Below are positions 1 through 12,200 of a DNA stretch of 64,000 bases, piece by piece. The stretch covers positions 62,001-126,000 of the forward strand of contig ML213519.1 of the NCBI GenBank assembly GCA_004369045.1. Direction: 5' to 3'. The stretch's first letter is position 1; each line of letters begins with the position of its first letter. Position numbers and translations under genes: made by a program. The notes under the pieces are model-generated. The model did no database searches and was not told the DNA's origin. It saw only the letters and a list, made by a program, of their open reading frames with translations. Source of the stretch: Heliocybe sulcata (Eukaryota; Basidiomycota; Agaricomycetes; Gloeophyllales; Gloeophyllaceae).

Positions 1-1973
1 CGCGGACTTAGCAAAATCAGAGACTGATATCACGTGACCGTACCATGGGACGTGCTATTTTGTTGATCTTCAATTGAACCTCCGCTGTTCTGTGCTCTGT
101 CTGGCTTCAGTGCCTGTTCCCTGCGTTCATGTCCGCTTACTTGTTTGCTCTGTGCTAGCGGTACTCTGCTCATCACTCTTCATTACCATGCACTATACAG
201 GTTTCTATTTCTTCGACAGGGACTACCGCCCGAAGGCTGAGGACTATTTGCCCCGTTGGCGGACGGACTCGTTCAGTAACTGAAGCATCGGTGACCTGAG
301 CTGGGAGTGTGTGCGATACTCGGCCCTGGAGGATAACAGGCACCACTGGCAGTCCTCTCGCGCAGCTCAGCAACATCCTCCGGCGCGATGAGCTAGGAGG
401 TCTTTGGTTGATTAAGAAGCTGCCAGTACCGGCTTTCATTGTGGTTCCCTGTGAGTGCCTCATCTGTGCAGTTCTGCCCCGGCTAATCCAGATACAATGT
501 CAAGGCTTATATGCTCGACAATTCCACCCACAGCATCGCGGGCCCCAGCATATATTCTGTTGTAAGTACTAAATCATCTTGCTAGTGAAGCACTTTCCTC
601 ATTTGTATGCTCTTGTCGCTGTTCAGCGCCATAATCTCTGCTGTCTGTGTGAGGTATGTCAGGCGCGTTATGAGTAGTATATTCGCTAATCCGTTGCTGA
701 GTGTTTTCAGGTTGGAGACAATAGTGCAAGTCCAATGGGCAGTGACTGGTGGTGTAGTGGGTCCGGGTGTTGTATTTAATACCCGCTGTATTAGTTATAT
801 GTTCAATAATAACAGGTCAGCCTCATGCAATGTTTTATAAGATGGAAAGGACTGGAATTTGATGGAGCTAACTGTAGTTAATGTGCTTCTAATCGCAACT
901 AATAGACACTAAATTAGTTGGACCTTGTGGAATATACCTAATACACTAATCCGATAGATTTAGGACTAATTAGAGCATATTAGCCCGAATACGGGCGGGA
1001 GGTTTTCCCTGATGAACTGGTCAAGGGGTCCATCATTGACCTTCCCATCCCTGCTCTGCAGCACGTACGGGCCAACCATGTCCCGCCGATTCCTCAAGGT
1101 CTCTTAAACCTCGGAGAAAGAAAAGCGCCCAAAATGCTTCCTTGGATCGGTCGCCATCCGATCTCTAGCGTTCTTCCACCTGTCCCAACGCGTACAAAGC
1201 GCACTGACGGTGCATCATTCAGGAACACTCTCGAGTTCCAGTTCCCTTCCATCCTAGGATCGGTTGCCACACATTTTGACATTGGAAGTTGTCAGCCAGT
1301 CATCACACAATTGGCTACGATCTGGTATAGCACTGTATACCATATAGGGAATCCCAGTCGCGCCACGTGTTTACGAGTCATTGTATCATCTTACCGCTGC
1401 CACGTCACCCTTCTGCTCCGCTTGCAATCTGTCATCTCGCTTGTTCAAAGATTGCAAGGTGCGCGGAAGGCTGCTCATCGCTTACAACATCAAAAAAGGC
1501 TTGTGTTTGAGTGTAATGCATTGTGTGAGGACTATCAGGTATGCAGCAGGTCCGTAAAGACATGTCAGAATCATGTAAGACATTCCGGCCGACCAAGCCT
1601 CTCAGCGTAAATCTTCATGGCACAAACCTCCCTCTAGTACATGCGAACCAGTCTTACAGGCATCGGAAACCGCTGAGCTTTATCAGTGAGTTACTAACTC
1701 GGACTAGGCAGCAGCTACTGATATGTTCCTCAGTTTGGCGACCGCCATGCGAATGATTGTGTCTCTACTGAACGCCCGGTAGTTCGGCAACCGCTGATTA
1801 TCGCACGATTGGTGCCCACCAGTAAATGAAATTTGCCGCACACGCTGTCGTGCTCACTAGTAGAGCGGCGGCATTGCCCGCCTGGTAACGAGTTGATATC
1901 CACCGAGTCTGCTTTTGAATATATTCTCTACTTCCAAGTCCACCTTGCTAGGTGTTCCTATCGACCAATCGAG
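1..1973. other. no confident gene; AT-rich patch at 878-985
   Basis: I find no recognisable gene in the first 2 kb. The longest open frame (1134-1610, plus, 158 codons) matches no family I know and has an overlapping frame on the other strand, so I do not call it. Positions 878-985 are AT-rich and carry about seven copies of CTAAT or its complement ATTAG in roughly 110 bases. This may be the edge of an old transposon. I found no clear terminal inverted repeat pairing it with sequence beyond the Plavaka transposase. Confidence 0.5.
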
Positions 1974-4759
1974 ATGAACGCGGAACCTGGCGTCGGTCAT
2001 TCATGCATCTGCAAGGCGACTTTCTCGAGAGCAGAGGGACTTTCCCGACACCAATCTGCTTGTCAGGCATGGACTAAACATCAAATAGGAATATTGAGGG
2101 ATGCAAAGAGGCGGCGCGATGGCCAGGATGCCAGGGGAAGAAAGCGGCACCGGCATGGAATACAGCACCTCCATGAACATGCCGGACTCGAAACAGAAGG
2201 AGTTGCCGCTGGGTCGTCAACCACTTCTCGGCCTCTGCACGAAACAACTCCTCTGGCGACTTCGATGTCATCGGAGCAGCTAGTGACTGAGGTATGTTGT
2301 GAAGTTGCTGTCCTATTGCGCATCTAATTCCATGGCTACTTGTCTCCAGAATGTGATGCCCGAGATGGATTACAAAGTCTCCGAGGAGCCCGCCCTACTT
2401 GACCCTATGCCTACTACTGCAATTACAACTGTGGGACGTCCTGTCCGTGCAAATCGAGGTCAGCTACCACGCTGCTATCTAGATTTGCCTCCGGAAGGCC
2501 CCTCTCCACTTCCACCACCCAAAACACCCGCATCCGAGCAGCAACCCGACAACGAGATTTCTGCCACTGCCACTCCGGTACCTCCCAGAATTACTCGCAC
2601 GGCTCCCAACACCTTCGGCCTCATGCATGAATACCGCGGCGAGCTTCCTGCGAGGGATCCAGAGGACGAAATCCCATTAGATGAGCTCCTGACATCACAG
2701 GAAGCCGATGAGGACCTCAGTGGCAGGTCATCGGATGAGACCGCCAGCTACGGGCCCTATCCGAATGCGAGCGCCCTGATGCTCGGAAATTGGTACTGGA
2801 CGAGTGGGGAGAAGAAGTCTAAGGCAGACTTGCAATGGCTGTCGGACGATGTCCTCCAGTCGGATCTCTTCAATCCTGCCGATCTGAAAGGTGTTAACCG
2901 GGATAAGATCGATAGGTCTCTGGCTGCCGACAGTACTGAGTATTTTTCCAGGATCAGATGGTTGGATCCGGCGCTCAGTGACGATCCGAGTGCCATTCGG
3001 CGATAAGAATATTTCCCCGAAGGATTTCACCATCGATGGCCTGCAGTACCGCCGACTTACCAGCGTCCTACGAAGCATTTTTGAAGACCGATCGTCATCC
3101 AGATTTACTTACCATCCATACCGACTCCTTTGGCAACCTCCTGGCTTGGATGACCCCATCGAAGCGGTGCAAGGGGAGTTATATATCTCTAAAGCATACC
3201 TTGCTGCCGACGCAGAGCTGCAGGCATCGCCGAAGGAGCCTGGCTGCAATCTTCCACGTGCAATCGCTGCATTCATGTTCTGGTCTGATTCGACACAGCT
3301 CACGGATTTCAGTAGTGCATCGCTCTGGCCAGTATATGCGCTTTTCGGCAATCAGTCGAAGTACGCGCACGGCAGACCTAGTGCTCAAGCATGCCATCAC
3401 ATTGCTTACTTGCCCAAGGTATGTGTAAAGTAACCAAGAGATCTCGAGACTTGAAGGCTAACTGGGCATATCTGAAGCTGCCCAATTCTATACAACAGTT
3501 TATTCGGGACACAACTGGCAAAAGCGGATCATCCCAGCTGCTCACTCATTGCCGAAGAGAGCTGATGCACGCTATATGGAAGATCCTGCTCGATGACGAG
3601 TTTCAGGAAGCATACCGACACGGAATCATTGTCGACTGTAGTGACGGTATACGGAGACGCCTCTATCCACGACTCTTCACGTATTCGGCTGACTACCCTG
3701 AGAAGTAAGCAGCACTCATTCAAATGATATGTTACTGATGCATGACCCGACCGTTATAGAGTATTATTGGCAACTATTCGAGACAAAGGCGGCTGCCCAT
3801 GCCCACGGTGCTTAATCATGAAGGACAAGATTTCGCGCCTGGGGCAGGTAGCCGATATGCGGTGTCAGTACCGAGATGCCCGAGTTGACGACGAGGAACG
3901 CAGACAGAAGGTACAAACTGCAATAGACTTGGTCTACAAGCGCGGCTTTGCGGTGAACAGTGCTGCGGTGGAGCGGCTGCTGAAACCAGAGTCATATGTA
4001 CCAACGGAGGTGCGTGAGATTCCGATATTGGAGCAATACATGATATTGACATTGGGCCAAGAACGCATTTTCGATACAGCTGAGTGACTACGGGCTGAAC
4101 TTCTTCGATATGCTGGTTGTCGATCTACTGCACGAGTGGGAGCTTGGAGTCTGGAAACAGATTCTAACTCATCTCATACACCTCCTTCATTCCGAGAAAG
4201 GTGAGCAGATAGCAGAGTTCAACACGAGGTATGTACATGGAAATATTGACCACGGAGGCATACACTCAATACCACATACTTGTAGGTTCCGTCAGGTTGG
4301 CACATTTGGACAGAAAACCGTTAGAAGATTTGGGGATAGTGTCGGGGAGTTGAAGCAATTTGCGGCCCGTGAATATGAGGACGTACTGCAGGTATGGAAT
4401 ACGGATACTCGGGAATATACAGCTAACATTCATTGAAGTGCATCATACCTGTCTTCGAAGACCTACTTCCTGAGCCGCATAATGCGGTAGTTCTCGACCT
4501 ACTGTTCCTGACTGCATACACTCATGGTCTCGCTAAGCTCCGGATGCACACAGATTCTTCCCGAAGTGGTGCATCGGCCGGTTGCACAGATGACACTCTG
4601 CCAACAGAGATAGACGAAGGGGCAGTGATCGAGGCCGTTGAAGCAGGAGAAGAAGGGCAGGGTGACAGCAATCGAGTCGGATCAGCAGAGAACCGGGAGG
4701 AAGAAGTTGTTGAGTCGGACAATGGGTCCAGCGGGGATGACAGTAGTATTGACGAGTAG
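1974..4759 (+). mobile_element. Plavaka-type DNA transposon transposase, truncated and frameshifted
   Basis: This is a transposase gene of the Plavaka group (CACTA-related, cut-and-paste, common in Agaricomycetes). The chosen ATG at 1974 precedes a C2H2-like finger (HSCICKATFSRAEGLSRH). An intron near 2292-2350 leads into a proline-rich linker and the family block PYPNASALMLGNWYW (about 2757-2805). Further family blocks follow: QVPF-like VTIRVPFGD near 2975, YHPYRLLWQP near 3112, GGCPCPRC near 3790, DLLHEWELGVWKQIL near 4120, FRQVGTFGQKTVRRFGD near 4285 and AYTHGLAKLRMHTD near 4515. Two defects are visible. The reading frame changes once between about 2935 and 2975 with no good intron to explain it. 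After HTDS the usual C-terminal few hundred residues are replaced by a short acidic tail ending at 4759. The copy is therefore probably inactive. Terminal inverted repeats were not identified, so the element borders are unknown. Confidence 0.85.
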
Positions 4760-5082
4760 CGAGAGTAATCTCTAACCAACAGATGTGAGATATGGAACAT
4801 AGACGGATGCTCCAGACTTAACGTTGTTGGGAGGTGAGGGCATTTGCAATACCAAATCTCGATTCATCACGCTCAATATTGATGCCAGACTTCTGCCTCA
4901 ATCTGCGCGAAGCAGCGGACTTCTTGCTCCTCACCACAACACGATCCACTTTCGGAATGGACCTTCATGTGCTCTGTGCCGCACGCGTTTATTTGTTTAC
5001 TGGCTTCGCAGCAACCACGATAAATGCCGGCGCTGTCGTTTGCCCAGTCATCACAACACAACTTGTAGGCCCTCGGTTGACA

Positions 5083-6528
5083 ATGTCGCAATCATCCTCT
5101 CCACCACCTCCCTCCATCGACGCTGCCAGCTCTCAAGGCCAAAAGCGCCGCCTTGCCGATGCTAATGTGACTCCATGCGGTCGACAGAAGGCCCAGAAGA
5201 CGCACCCCTACATTGGCCTAGGTAGACATTTTGCTCGCACTGTCAGTGCGTTTACACCTGTTGTGAACATCATCAATCATGGCCTTGTTCGGGACGGGTC
5301 CGATCAGCCGAGGTCCACGTACACGATCCAGTCTGTTCGTTCATTCAATGACTTAGACAATGATACTTACATGAATTCAAAGTGAGAATCGTATGTGGGA
5401 CGCCTTCCAGGAGCTTGACAAGCTGCATCCTGGCTTAGTCGATTGGTTGTTGGATGGCGATGACAACCCCACGGAAGTGGCCAAATATGTATGTAATGCA
5501 TGCTCATTTCTATCGATATCTCAGTCAGCACATCCTCTGTCTATAGCTTAAGGCAGGCATGACAAAAGCCCGGTCCGATGACACAAACGGTTTGAAGAAA
5601 GCCATTTGCGAATGGGTTATGGCTCTCAACGTAGGTACCTCTGGCCCCAAGGTAGCATTGAATAGCAAGATCGGCCGTGGCTTCTATCACCCTGTGTATG
5701 GGCGGCTTCTCTGTCCTGTGGAATTGGACTGGGATGACGAGGAGTACGTGTTTTTAAATGCATTTTTGCTTAATCTCATTATCCGAGTACAGAGTGAAGA
5801 CTGCCCTACTTGGTGGGACAGCCACGGTTGACGGGGAGCCTGTGGATGGCTCCCACTTTCCGCAATTCCTCTATGAAGGCACATACAATGATGATGCACC
5901 TTGGGTTGGCCTCCTTCGCGGCCCGCTTTTGATCAAGGTTCGTTCCTTCCTTATCAAGTGTAGATATTCTTACATGCGAAACACTCCCAGGGATACAAGC
6001 ACATATTTATCTCGCCATCCTCTGCCGATGCTTCTGACGGCGATACTCAGACACGGCGTTCCGGGAATGCACAATTGCATGGCATGATGACAGTCACCCT
6101 GGCTTCTCTCGCCTACGTCGCTGTGCAGGTGCGTGTTATCCTTCCTCAGTTCTCGGACGAGATACTCATTTATGTGTACAGACATATTTTGCATTGTCAT
6201 CGCAGTCCACATTCTCAGCCCATGCCAAAGGGCTCGACATTCACGGACTATATAACGCTGTCCTCGACTATCTTGAGGACCCCGACGAGGCAGCCGATGT
6301 TGCGGACCTTTTGGCTTGGTGGAATCGGTATGTCTGTGTATATGTCAGCTGTACCTTGGGGTGCGCGCACTGACCTCTGTCCCGAGTACAATTTTCCCCG
6401 GGCATCACAAGAAGAGTCTCGGTGGGCACGGGAAAGGTCCAGGCACCATGGGAAGGCTGAAAGCTGCTCGAGCCAAGCGGCAGCGACAGGATGGCGATGT
6501 TCTGACTAATTGTATAAACCGAGCGTAA
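5083..6528 (+). CDS. DUF6698-type basidiomycete protein
   Basis: Seven exons (5083-5330, 5383-5488, 5547-5743, 5793-5937, 5991-6128, 6182-6327, 6387-6528) give an intact frame of 373 residues. The first intron uses a weaker donor (GTCTGT); the others look ordinary. The N-terminus is rich in Ser/Pro and basic residues. The middle has the blocks I associate with DUF6698 proteins of Agaricomycetes: KARSDDTNGLKKAICEW, then KIGRGFYHPVYGRLLCP and ELDWDDEE. The C-terminus contains SLGGHGKGPGTMGRLKA, a recurring tail in this family. No catalytic residues or membrane segments are evident and no biochemical role is known to me. Such genes are numerous in mushroom genomes and often lie near transposons, as here, 320 bp after the Plavaka transposase on the same strand. 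It could be an accessory gene of that element or an independent repeat family; the sequence does not decide. The family name is from memory of the motif pattern. Confidence 0.75.
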
Positions 6529-7383
6529 CGACTGTTGCCACCGTAAATAGCTGCTTTTTGCAATATCATACTCTGTGATGTCATTTATCAGAGTTAACAA
6601 GAATACCATATATCACCTCAGAAGAACTCCCTGGATGACTGGCGTAGAGAATCGGCGCAATGTATATAATCATCATGTGGTAGTATACACAGATGATGGA
6701 CCATCGGAAGGGACGGAGTCGTGATAGACTATGCCGGATCTCGTAAACTTGACATACCTATAGATACCCTTGCTAAGCTTGTCACTTTCTATAGTTATTG
6801 GCACAGCTCCATAAGGCATACACAGTCTTCCGCTCCTTCCGATACTCTGCAAGGTGCACGAAGCTTACATACCTTCCCGTAGTCCGTAAAGTCGACATAC
6901 CTATAGAAGGCCTCATAAGGCAAGTCACAATTCTTCTAGAGATTGCGTATCTTTTCCTCCTTATAGAACTATATATTGACTTGTAAGAGTCGCGCTAAAA
7001 GTGTGATGCAACCTTAAGCTTTAAGCTTGATGGCGAATCATTCCACCTGTCCATATGCATCATCGCTCGCCCGAATAGTTGCCACCCGCCACCGTCGGGT
7101 CTTCGATGCAAATGTCCAACGGTTGCCAAAGATCTGCAATGCTAACCTATATGCAGCAGCAGCTGTCTCCATTGCCAGAACTCGTGAGACGCACCCGAAC
7201 AGTTGCTACTTATCCAACAACGGATGTAACCGTCGTGAGGCAGAGCAAGAGTCTATGATACACATTACGCCGAGATCCCAAACACGAAATATCCAAAGCA
7301 ACACACCAGAACAACACAGCAGAACAACATTCACACAATAGATACCTCGCACCTCCAACCCTCCTAACCTCCCATCCCAGCCG
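6529..7383. repeat. intergenic DNA with an imperfect direct repeat near 6740-6935
   Basis: There is no convincing gene here. About 60 bases at 6738-6795 recur imperfectly at 6878-6940, sharing the core GACATACCTATAGA and flanking similarity, so this is a small direct duplication. The right part (7020-7380) has short frames without recognisable content. It also holds the 3' flank of the FAD monooxygenase gene, which ends at 7384 on the minus strand. Confidence 0.5.
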
Positions 7384-9083
7384 CTACGCCCGCTCAAACA
7401 TCTCCACCGCCCTCCCCACATCCCCATCCACGCTCGTCTCCCACGCCCACTTCCAATTCACCCTAATCCTCTCCCCCAAATCCCTCAACACCCCCTCATC
7501 CACATCCGCCCCGTGGAGATCATGCCGCCGGCACGTGAACAGCCGCCCGTTCTCGCGTGACTTGCGCTGCACGCTCTCGGCGAAGGGCCGGCGCACGCGG
7601 TCGTACGCGGCGAGGGCGGCGGGGAGGGTGGTGCGGGTGGCGTGTGGGTGGCCGAGGAGGGTGCCTAGGAGGTAGGCGTCCTGTGGGGGAGGTTAGAGAG
7701 GGAGAGTGAGGGCAGGGGGGGGGGGGGTATACCTCGATGGCTTGGCCGGCGCCGGAGCCTTCATGTGGGGTCATGGCATGGGCCTGCGTAACAGACGATT
7801 AGGCGCGATACAGAGATAGAGACAAACGGGACGTACTGCATCACCAAGTATTGTTACCCTACCCGACACCCACGTAGGGAGCTGCGGCGCAGTATGTATC
7901 GCCCATCGCATAGGCGGCGGCGCGCACTACCCAAATCCAATCGTCTCACATCACGAAATCAGGCCATGAACGTGTACGCACGTCAAACAATTGCTGCACC
8001 TCCGTATCCCACCCCTCATACGGCTTCTTCCAGTCATCGCAGTGCCCGCCCGCGACCGCCATCCACGCGCCGTCGAACTTTGTGCCCTCCCTCTCCGGCC
8101 GGGTCGTGAACGCCACAAAGTTCAGCAAGGTGCCGTTTGAGATTGGGTACGCGAGGATGTACTACCCTAAATGTCAGATTGACTGCGGAGATGAGATGTG
8201 AGATCTTACGTTATCTCTACCGAGAAACTGGAGGTTAGCAACCGTTATTTATTGAGTAGGCGACCAAGAAGGGAGAGGAGTAGCCGCACCTGCGTCGGCG
8301 TGGTTAGACACCGATGTCCTGGATACCTCTTCCTGATATTCTCCATGGGGATCAACGCGCGGTACGCCACCTCCCCGCTCCACCTCGGCTCCGCCACCTG
8401 CTCACTCCCAACAACGCCCCGCACACGCAGCTCATGCACGAGCCCGACGCGCACAGCGGAGTGCAGCCCGTCCGCGCCGACGAGGAGGTCGCACGACGCG
8501 GTTGAGCCGTCTGTGAATCTGAGAAACACGGAGGAGGGGTGCTGGGTGTAGGAGAGGAGGCGCTTGGAGGTGTGCGCAGAGCAGGAGGAAGGGAGGCGGG
8601 CGAGGAGGAGCTGTTGCACGGCGGCGCGGTGTAGGCGGAGGAGCCCGCCTGGGGTGACGAGGTCGTAGAAGCTCGCGCCGTCTGGTTGGTCGCTCTTTCG
8701 GTAGTGGAAGACGTGCGCTATGCCCCTCCCATCAGGACAACATTCGATTCAATTCAGTTAGTACTTGGTGTATAGCGTACCTGGGGCGTTGGGGTCGAGT
8801 CCGCCTGCGAGATTGACAATGTCGTCGCGCAGCCCGAGGTTCTGGAAGACGCTGAGCGCGCGCGGCCAGAGCCCGATCCCGGCGCCGATTTCTGTGAAGT
8901 CTTTGGCGGCTTCGTAGATCGTGACGGAGATGTCGGGGTAGCGAGCGAGGGTCAGAGCGAGAGTGAGGCCGCCGATGCCGCCACCGCTACATGGATACGA
9001 GCGAGCGAGTCAGCACGATTGCGAGGCAGGTACGACGAGTCTTAAGCTTACCATATCGCGACTCTGAACTTTGGGCCGGCCAT
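7384..9083 (-). CDS. FAD-dependent monooxygenase, salicylate hydroxylase type
   Basis: Eight exons on the minus strand (9083-9052, 8986-8781, 8717-8290, 8227-8210, 8161-7982, 7926-7837, 7783-7733, 7680-7384) give an unbroken 433-residue protein, the usual length for group A flavin monooxygenases. The N-terminal FAD-binding motif is GGGIGGLTLAL (about residues 11-21). The DG motif GADGLHS lies mid-protein. The second FAD motif is GDAAHAMTPHEGSGAGQA, split by an intron after GDA. FLGRDN is encoded by an 18-nt microexon. Family members use NAD(P)H and O2 to hydroxylate aromatic rings such as salicylate and other benzoates, or decorate secondary metabolites; the substrate cannot be read from sequence. 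No signal peptide is visible, so the enzyme is probably cytosolic. No biosynthetic cluster surrounds it. The intron at 7681-7732 contains a run of 13 Gs on the plus strand. The gene looks intact. Confidence 0.92.
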
Positions 9084-10599
9084 TATACTATGTGGAAGAG
9101 GTGGAGGAGAGACCTCTGAACGGCATAGGTAGGATTAATGGGGAGAAGGATGGCCATGGTGGGTATATGTAACGACTGGGAAAGGTAGAGAGAAAGTGCG
9201 ATGGCAGCGCACGCCATGGCCTCCAGGGATATCATGACCGTGTGAAGGCGAGGTTCTCGCCTTCGCGATATCAAGGGCGTCTGCGTCTACGAACAAGCAG
9301 TGCGAGGCACGCGGACGGACTCCGCTTCGTGACCGGGTGGACCTCGTTCCGAGACTTTGCTTGACAGTTGCGCCGAGTTGGGGTCGCCGAGTGGACCTAT
9401 GTTAAATATGTATTGCGAACCACCGCCGCCGAACAGCGACATCGCATCTCCGCCTGCGTTCGTGCCTTCTCTTCGAAAACACGTTGTCTATTGACGTGAT
9501 CCTGTCTATTCTGACTTGTCATGTCCACACCACAGCCGCGCTAATCGTATAGCTTGAAAGGAGGAAAGGGTCGAGCAGAGTCGACGTCGAGCCTGCTTCG
9601 GCGACAAGGGAAAATCTCCACGTGGGCGCCGGTTCCCTATTTGGAAGCCATTGTCGTCGCGGGAGTGTCTTCTAGGTGGGCAAGGTCCGGCCATTTACAA
9701 GAACAAGAGTCGCCTTGAACTTGAACTTGTGGGCGTCGGTGGAGGTCGGACAAGAGGATCCCCGCTCACGAACGCCGTCCGTGGAAATCGCACTCTCAAC
9801 TCTTTCCCTACGCCGCGGGTTGATAATCAGATAAAAAGTTTGTGCGGACCCGCGCTGCGATAGGACTTTTTGCAAGAAGCGGGGACCGGGATCACCTCAC
9901 TCGCCCCCTCGGCTCTTCGAAGCTTCAGGGGGTTCTTACGATACTCCTGCTTCTTCGACTTCCCGACTCAACGTCATGTTCATTATGATCGACCACCTTG
10001 CAATTGAGACTGAGCTGGGTTACATCCGTTGACGCTTTGGACCTGGACCGACCGTCGGATTCGTTCATACCACTTCTATCACCTCCGCACTCCTGCATAC
10101 ATTCCATAAGAAATAGGTTAGTATGTACCCCATTTCCGCTGCAGCGTGCTCCAGTGAGATCTGGTGAGATCTCACTATGGGCCCTAGAAATGCGAGTACA
10201 AATCAGACATAGACGGTTGCTACAGTGACTAGTACGGCAGTCAAACGGTTAGAATCCGGGACAGGGTCAGTACCGACAGCGCTCTTAGTCATGCCTTTAG
10301 TCACCCGGGTCCATAATACCATCACATATCTTCGTAAAGAAGGTAGGCACGGTAGACCATGTCCTGTTACGTTGCTGAATTGAGTCGCGCAGATGGTCTA
10401 TCGTCACGCACCTGGTCGTGCGATGTTTTCCATGGGAGTCTTCATACACTGAACGAACGAAAGTGGACCGTACGCGTACTGATGCCATTGAAATGACTCG
10501 GGCCACCGAGCAGGTAGAACCCAATTTCTGGAATCACCGTACTATCAACGAGAACCGATCGCGTTCGCAGCCAATGAAAGGGACTCAAGGCCAAGCGTA
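9084..10599. other. gene-poor region
   Basis: I recognise no coding sequence. The frames present are short, overlap on both strands and lack family motifs. The left end is the upstream region of the FAD monooxygenase, whose start codon is at 9083. Confidence 0.5.
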
Positions 10600-12200
10600 A
10601 CTTCGGTGTGAGCCATCCCCTCCCCCGCTCCAGTCGCACTGACGCTAAGCGCTGCATACAGATGTGAAATGAGATAGCTGCGTGATACTATCATACACTT
10701 CTGAGTAAGGTGCAACTTCGGCATGGCCGGATTTGCTGCGCCATTGTCAACGAGTGAGTCTCGTGTCGTTCTCACTGACCGTGGCCGTAGACAAGTTAAT
10801 AGTTCCCTACCTCCCGCGCTTCCGTCGCACTGCTGTCGAAGGCAGTTAATATACGTCATGAGAATACTCGGATTGTATGCTTAGGACGCCGGATCGCCGG
10901 TGGATCCGCCTGCTCATCATACTCCTAGCTTAGAACAGTGGTTCGCGATAAAGAAGAAGAGCGTAACTGACCTGCGAGCGGTATAGTCTGCTCCTCTTGC
11001 ACGATTTTTTCGGACTGACTCGCAAGTGGGAGCTAGCTGGAAAGACAAGCCACACCCCGACTCGATATAGAATTTGAGACGCCGATGATCCGTCGTGGTC
11101 CGAGAAACGTGTGCTTTGTCTCTTCTTTGTCTCTTTGCATGACAGGACGATGAGTTCCGCCGAGGTGCGTCAGTGGCGATTGAAAATCCCGGACCCCGTC
11201 CATTTCTAATCTTTTCCAGGGATGTTACTCGGCACCAGCGCTGTGGCTGGTCGTAGCATTTGCTACCGCGTTTTCATCGCACTGATGTCGAAGAGCAGGT
11301 CCACTGAATATGAAATTCGACCCCGTTATGAATGTCGAAATTGCATGTAAGCGTTACATCCACGCTTTAATAACTCACGACGGGATTACTTCATAGATAT
11401 GACTTCCTGTCGTGAGTGGTTCATAACGGTCATACTGTTGGAAGGATATCAGCCCTAATTCAGCAGTCAACAATGGGAGTGCGAGTCCAATGATAGGTCG
11501 CTCGTCATACATCTAGCTCTTGAACATATGTCTCTAATCTTTGCCAGGGATGTTACTCGGCACTAGCGCCGTGGCTGGTGGTGGCTTTGGCTACGCCGCT
11601 TCCGTCGCACTGATGTCGAAGACCAGGTCGACACAATATGAAATCCGAACCCGCCATGAATCGCGAAACCGCGTGTAAGCGTTACGTCCACGCTTTAATA
11701 GCTCAGGACGGGGTTCCTTCATAGATCTGACTTCCTGTCGTCAGCGGTTTGTACGACCTATGGCCTGTTGGACTGTTGGAAAGGTATCGGTCCAAATACA
11801 GCAGTCAGTAATGGCGGGCTTGCGCGGAATCTGAGTCTAATGATAGGTGGCTCGTTACTCATCTAGCTCTTGCACTTCTGTCTCACGGACGACAGACCAA
11901 GCTCCAAACCCGTTCCGAAGGGGAGTGCCATCGATAATCAAGGGCCTGGGCGGATTAGCGGTACCGGTGAAGTACGATGTCATCTCTCCCCGAAGTCGCT
12001 GATGACCGCCTGTTGCGTCTCTGCTTTGGAACGAACTTGCTGGTGGCTTCGAGGACGATATCAGATCGATAGCAGTCTCTAGGCAGATGCCGAGGCTACG
12101 GAGCTGTGCAGGCCATGTGAGTCCCGTACACACCCTGAGCATATACACTGCGTTGAATCACTTTACTCCCCCGGTTCCACCGCATAGATGTTGAAAATAA
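10600..12200 (+). repeat. degenerate repeat cluster with a shared TCGCACTGATGTCGAAG-like core
   Basis: A core close to TTCCGTCGCACTGATGTCGAAG recurs about five times on the plus strand, near 10630, 10823, 11270, 11600 and 12172. The 11270 and 11600 copies lie inside two long tandem units described separately. The region has no recognisable protein. It looks like decayed remains of one repeated sequence; I do not recognise the parent. Confidence 0.6.
11205..11884 (+). repeat. tandem direct duplication, two units of about 330-350 bp
   Basis: Unit 1 (11205-11532) and unit 2 (11533-11884) align along their whole length. Both start TCTAATCTTT, share GGATGTTACTCGGCAC near the start and GTAAGCGTTAC in the middle, and end with CATCTAGCTCTTG followed by GTCTC. 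They differ by scattered substitutions and a few short indels, so the duplication is not recent. No open frame is conserved between units. Confidence 0.8.

Noticed and set aside
1833-1973. extending the Plavaka transposase start to 1833
   Set aside because: The added residues show no family similarity, while the ATG at 1974 directly precedes the C2H2-like finger.
11205-11884. CRISPR-like or satellite array
   Set aside because: Only two long units with scattered differences and no regular short spacers, so a simple tandem duplication explains it.
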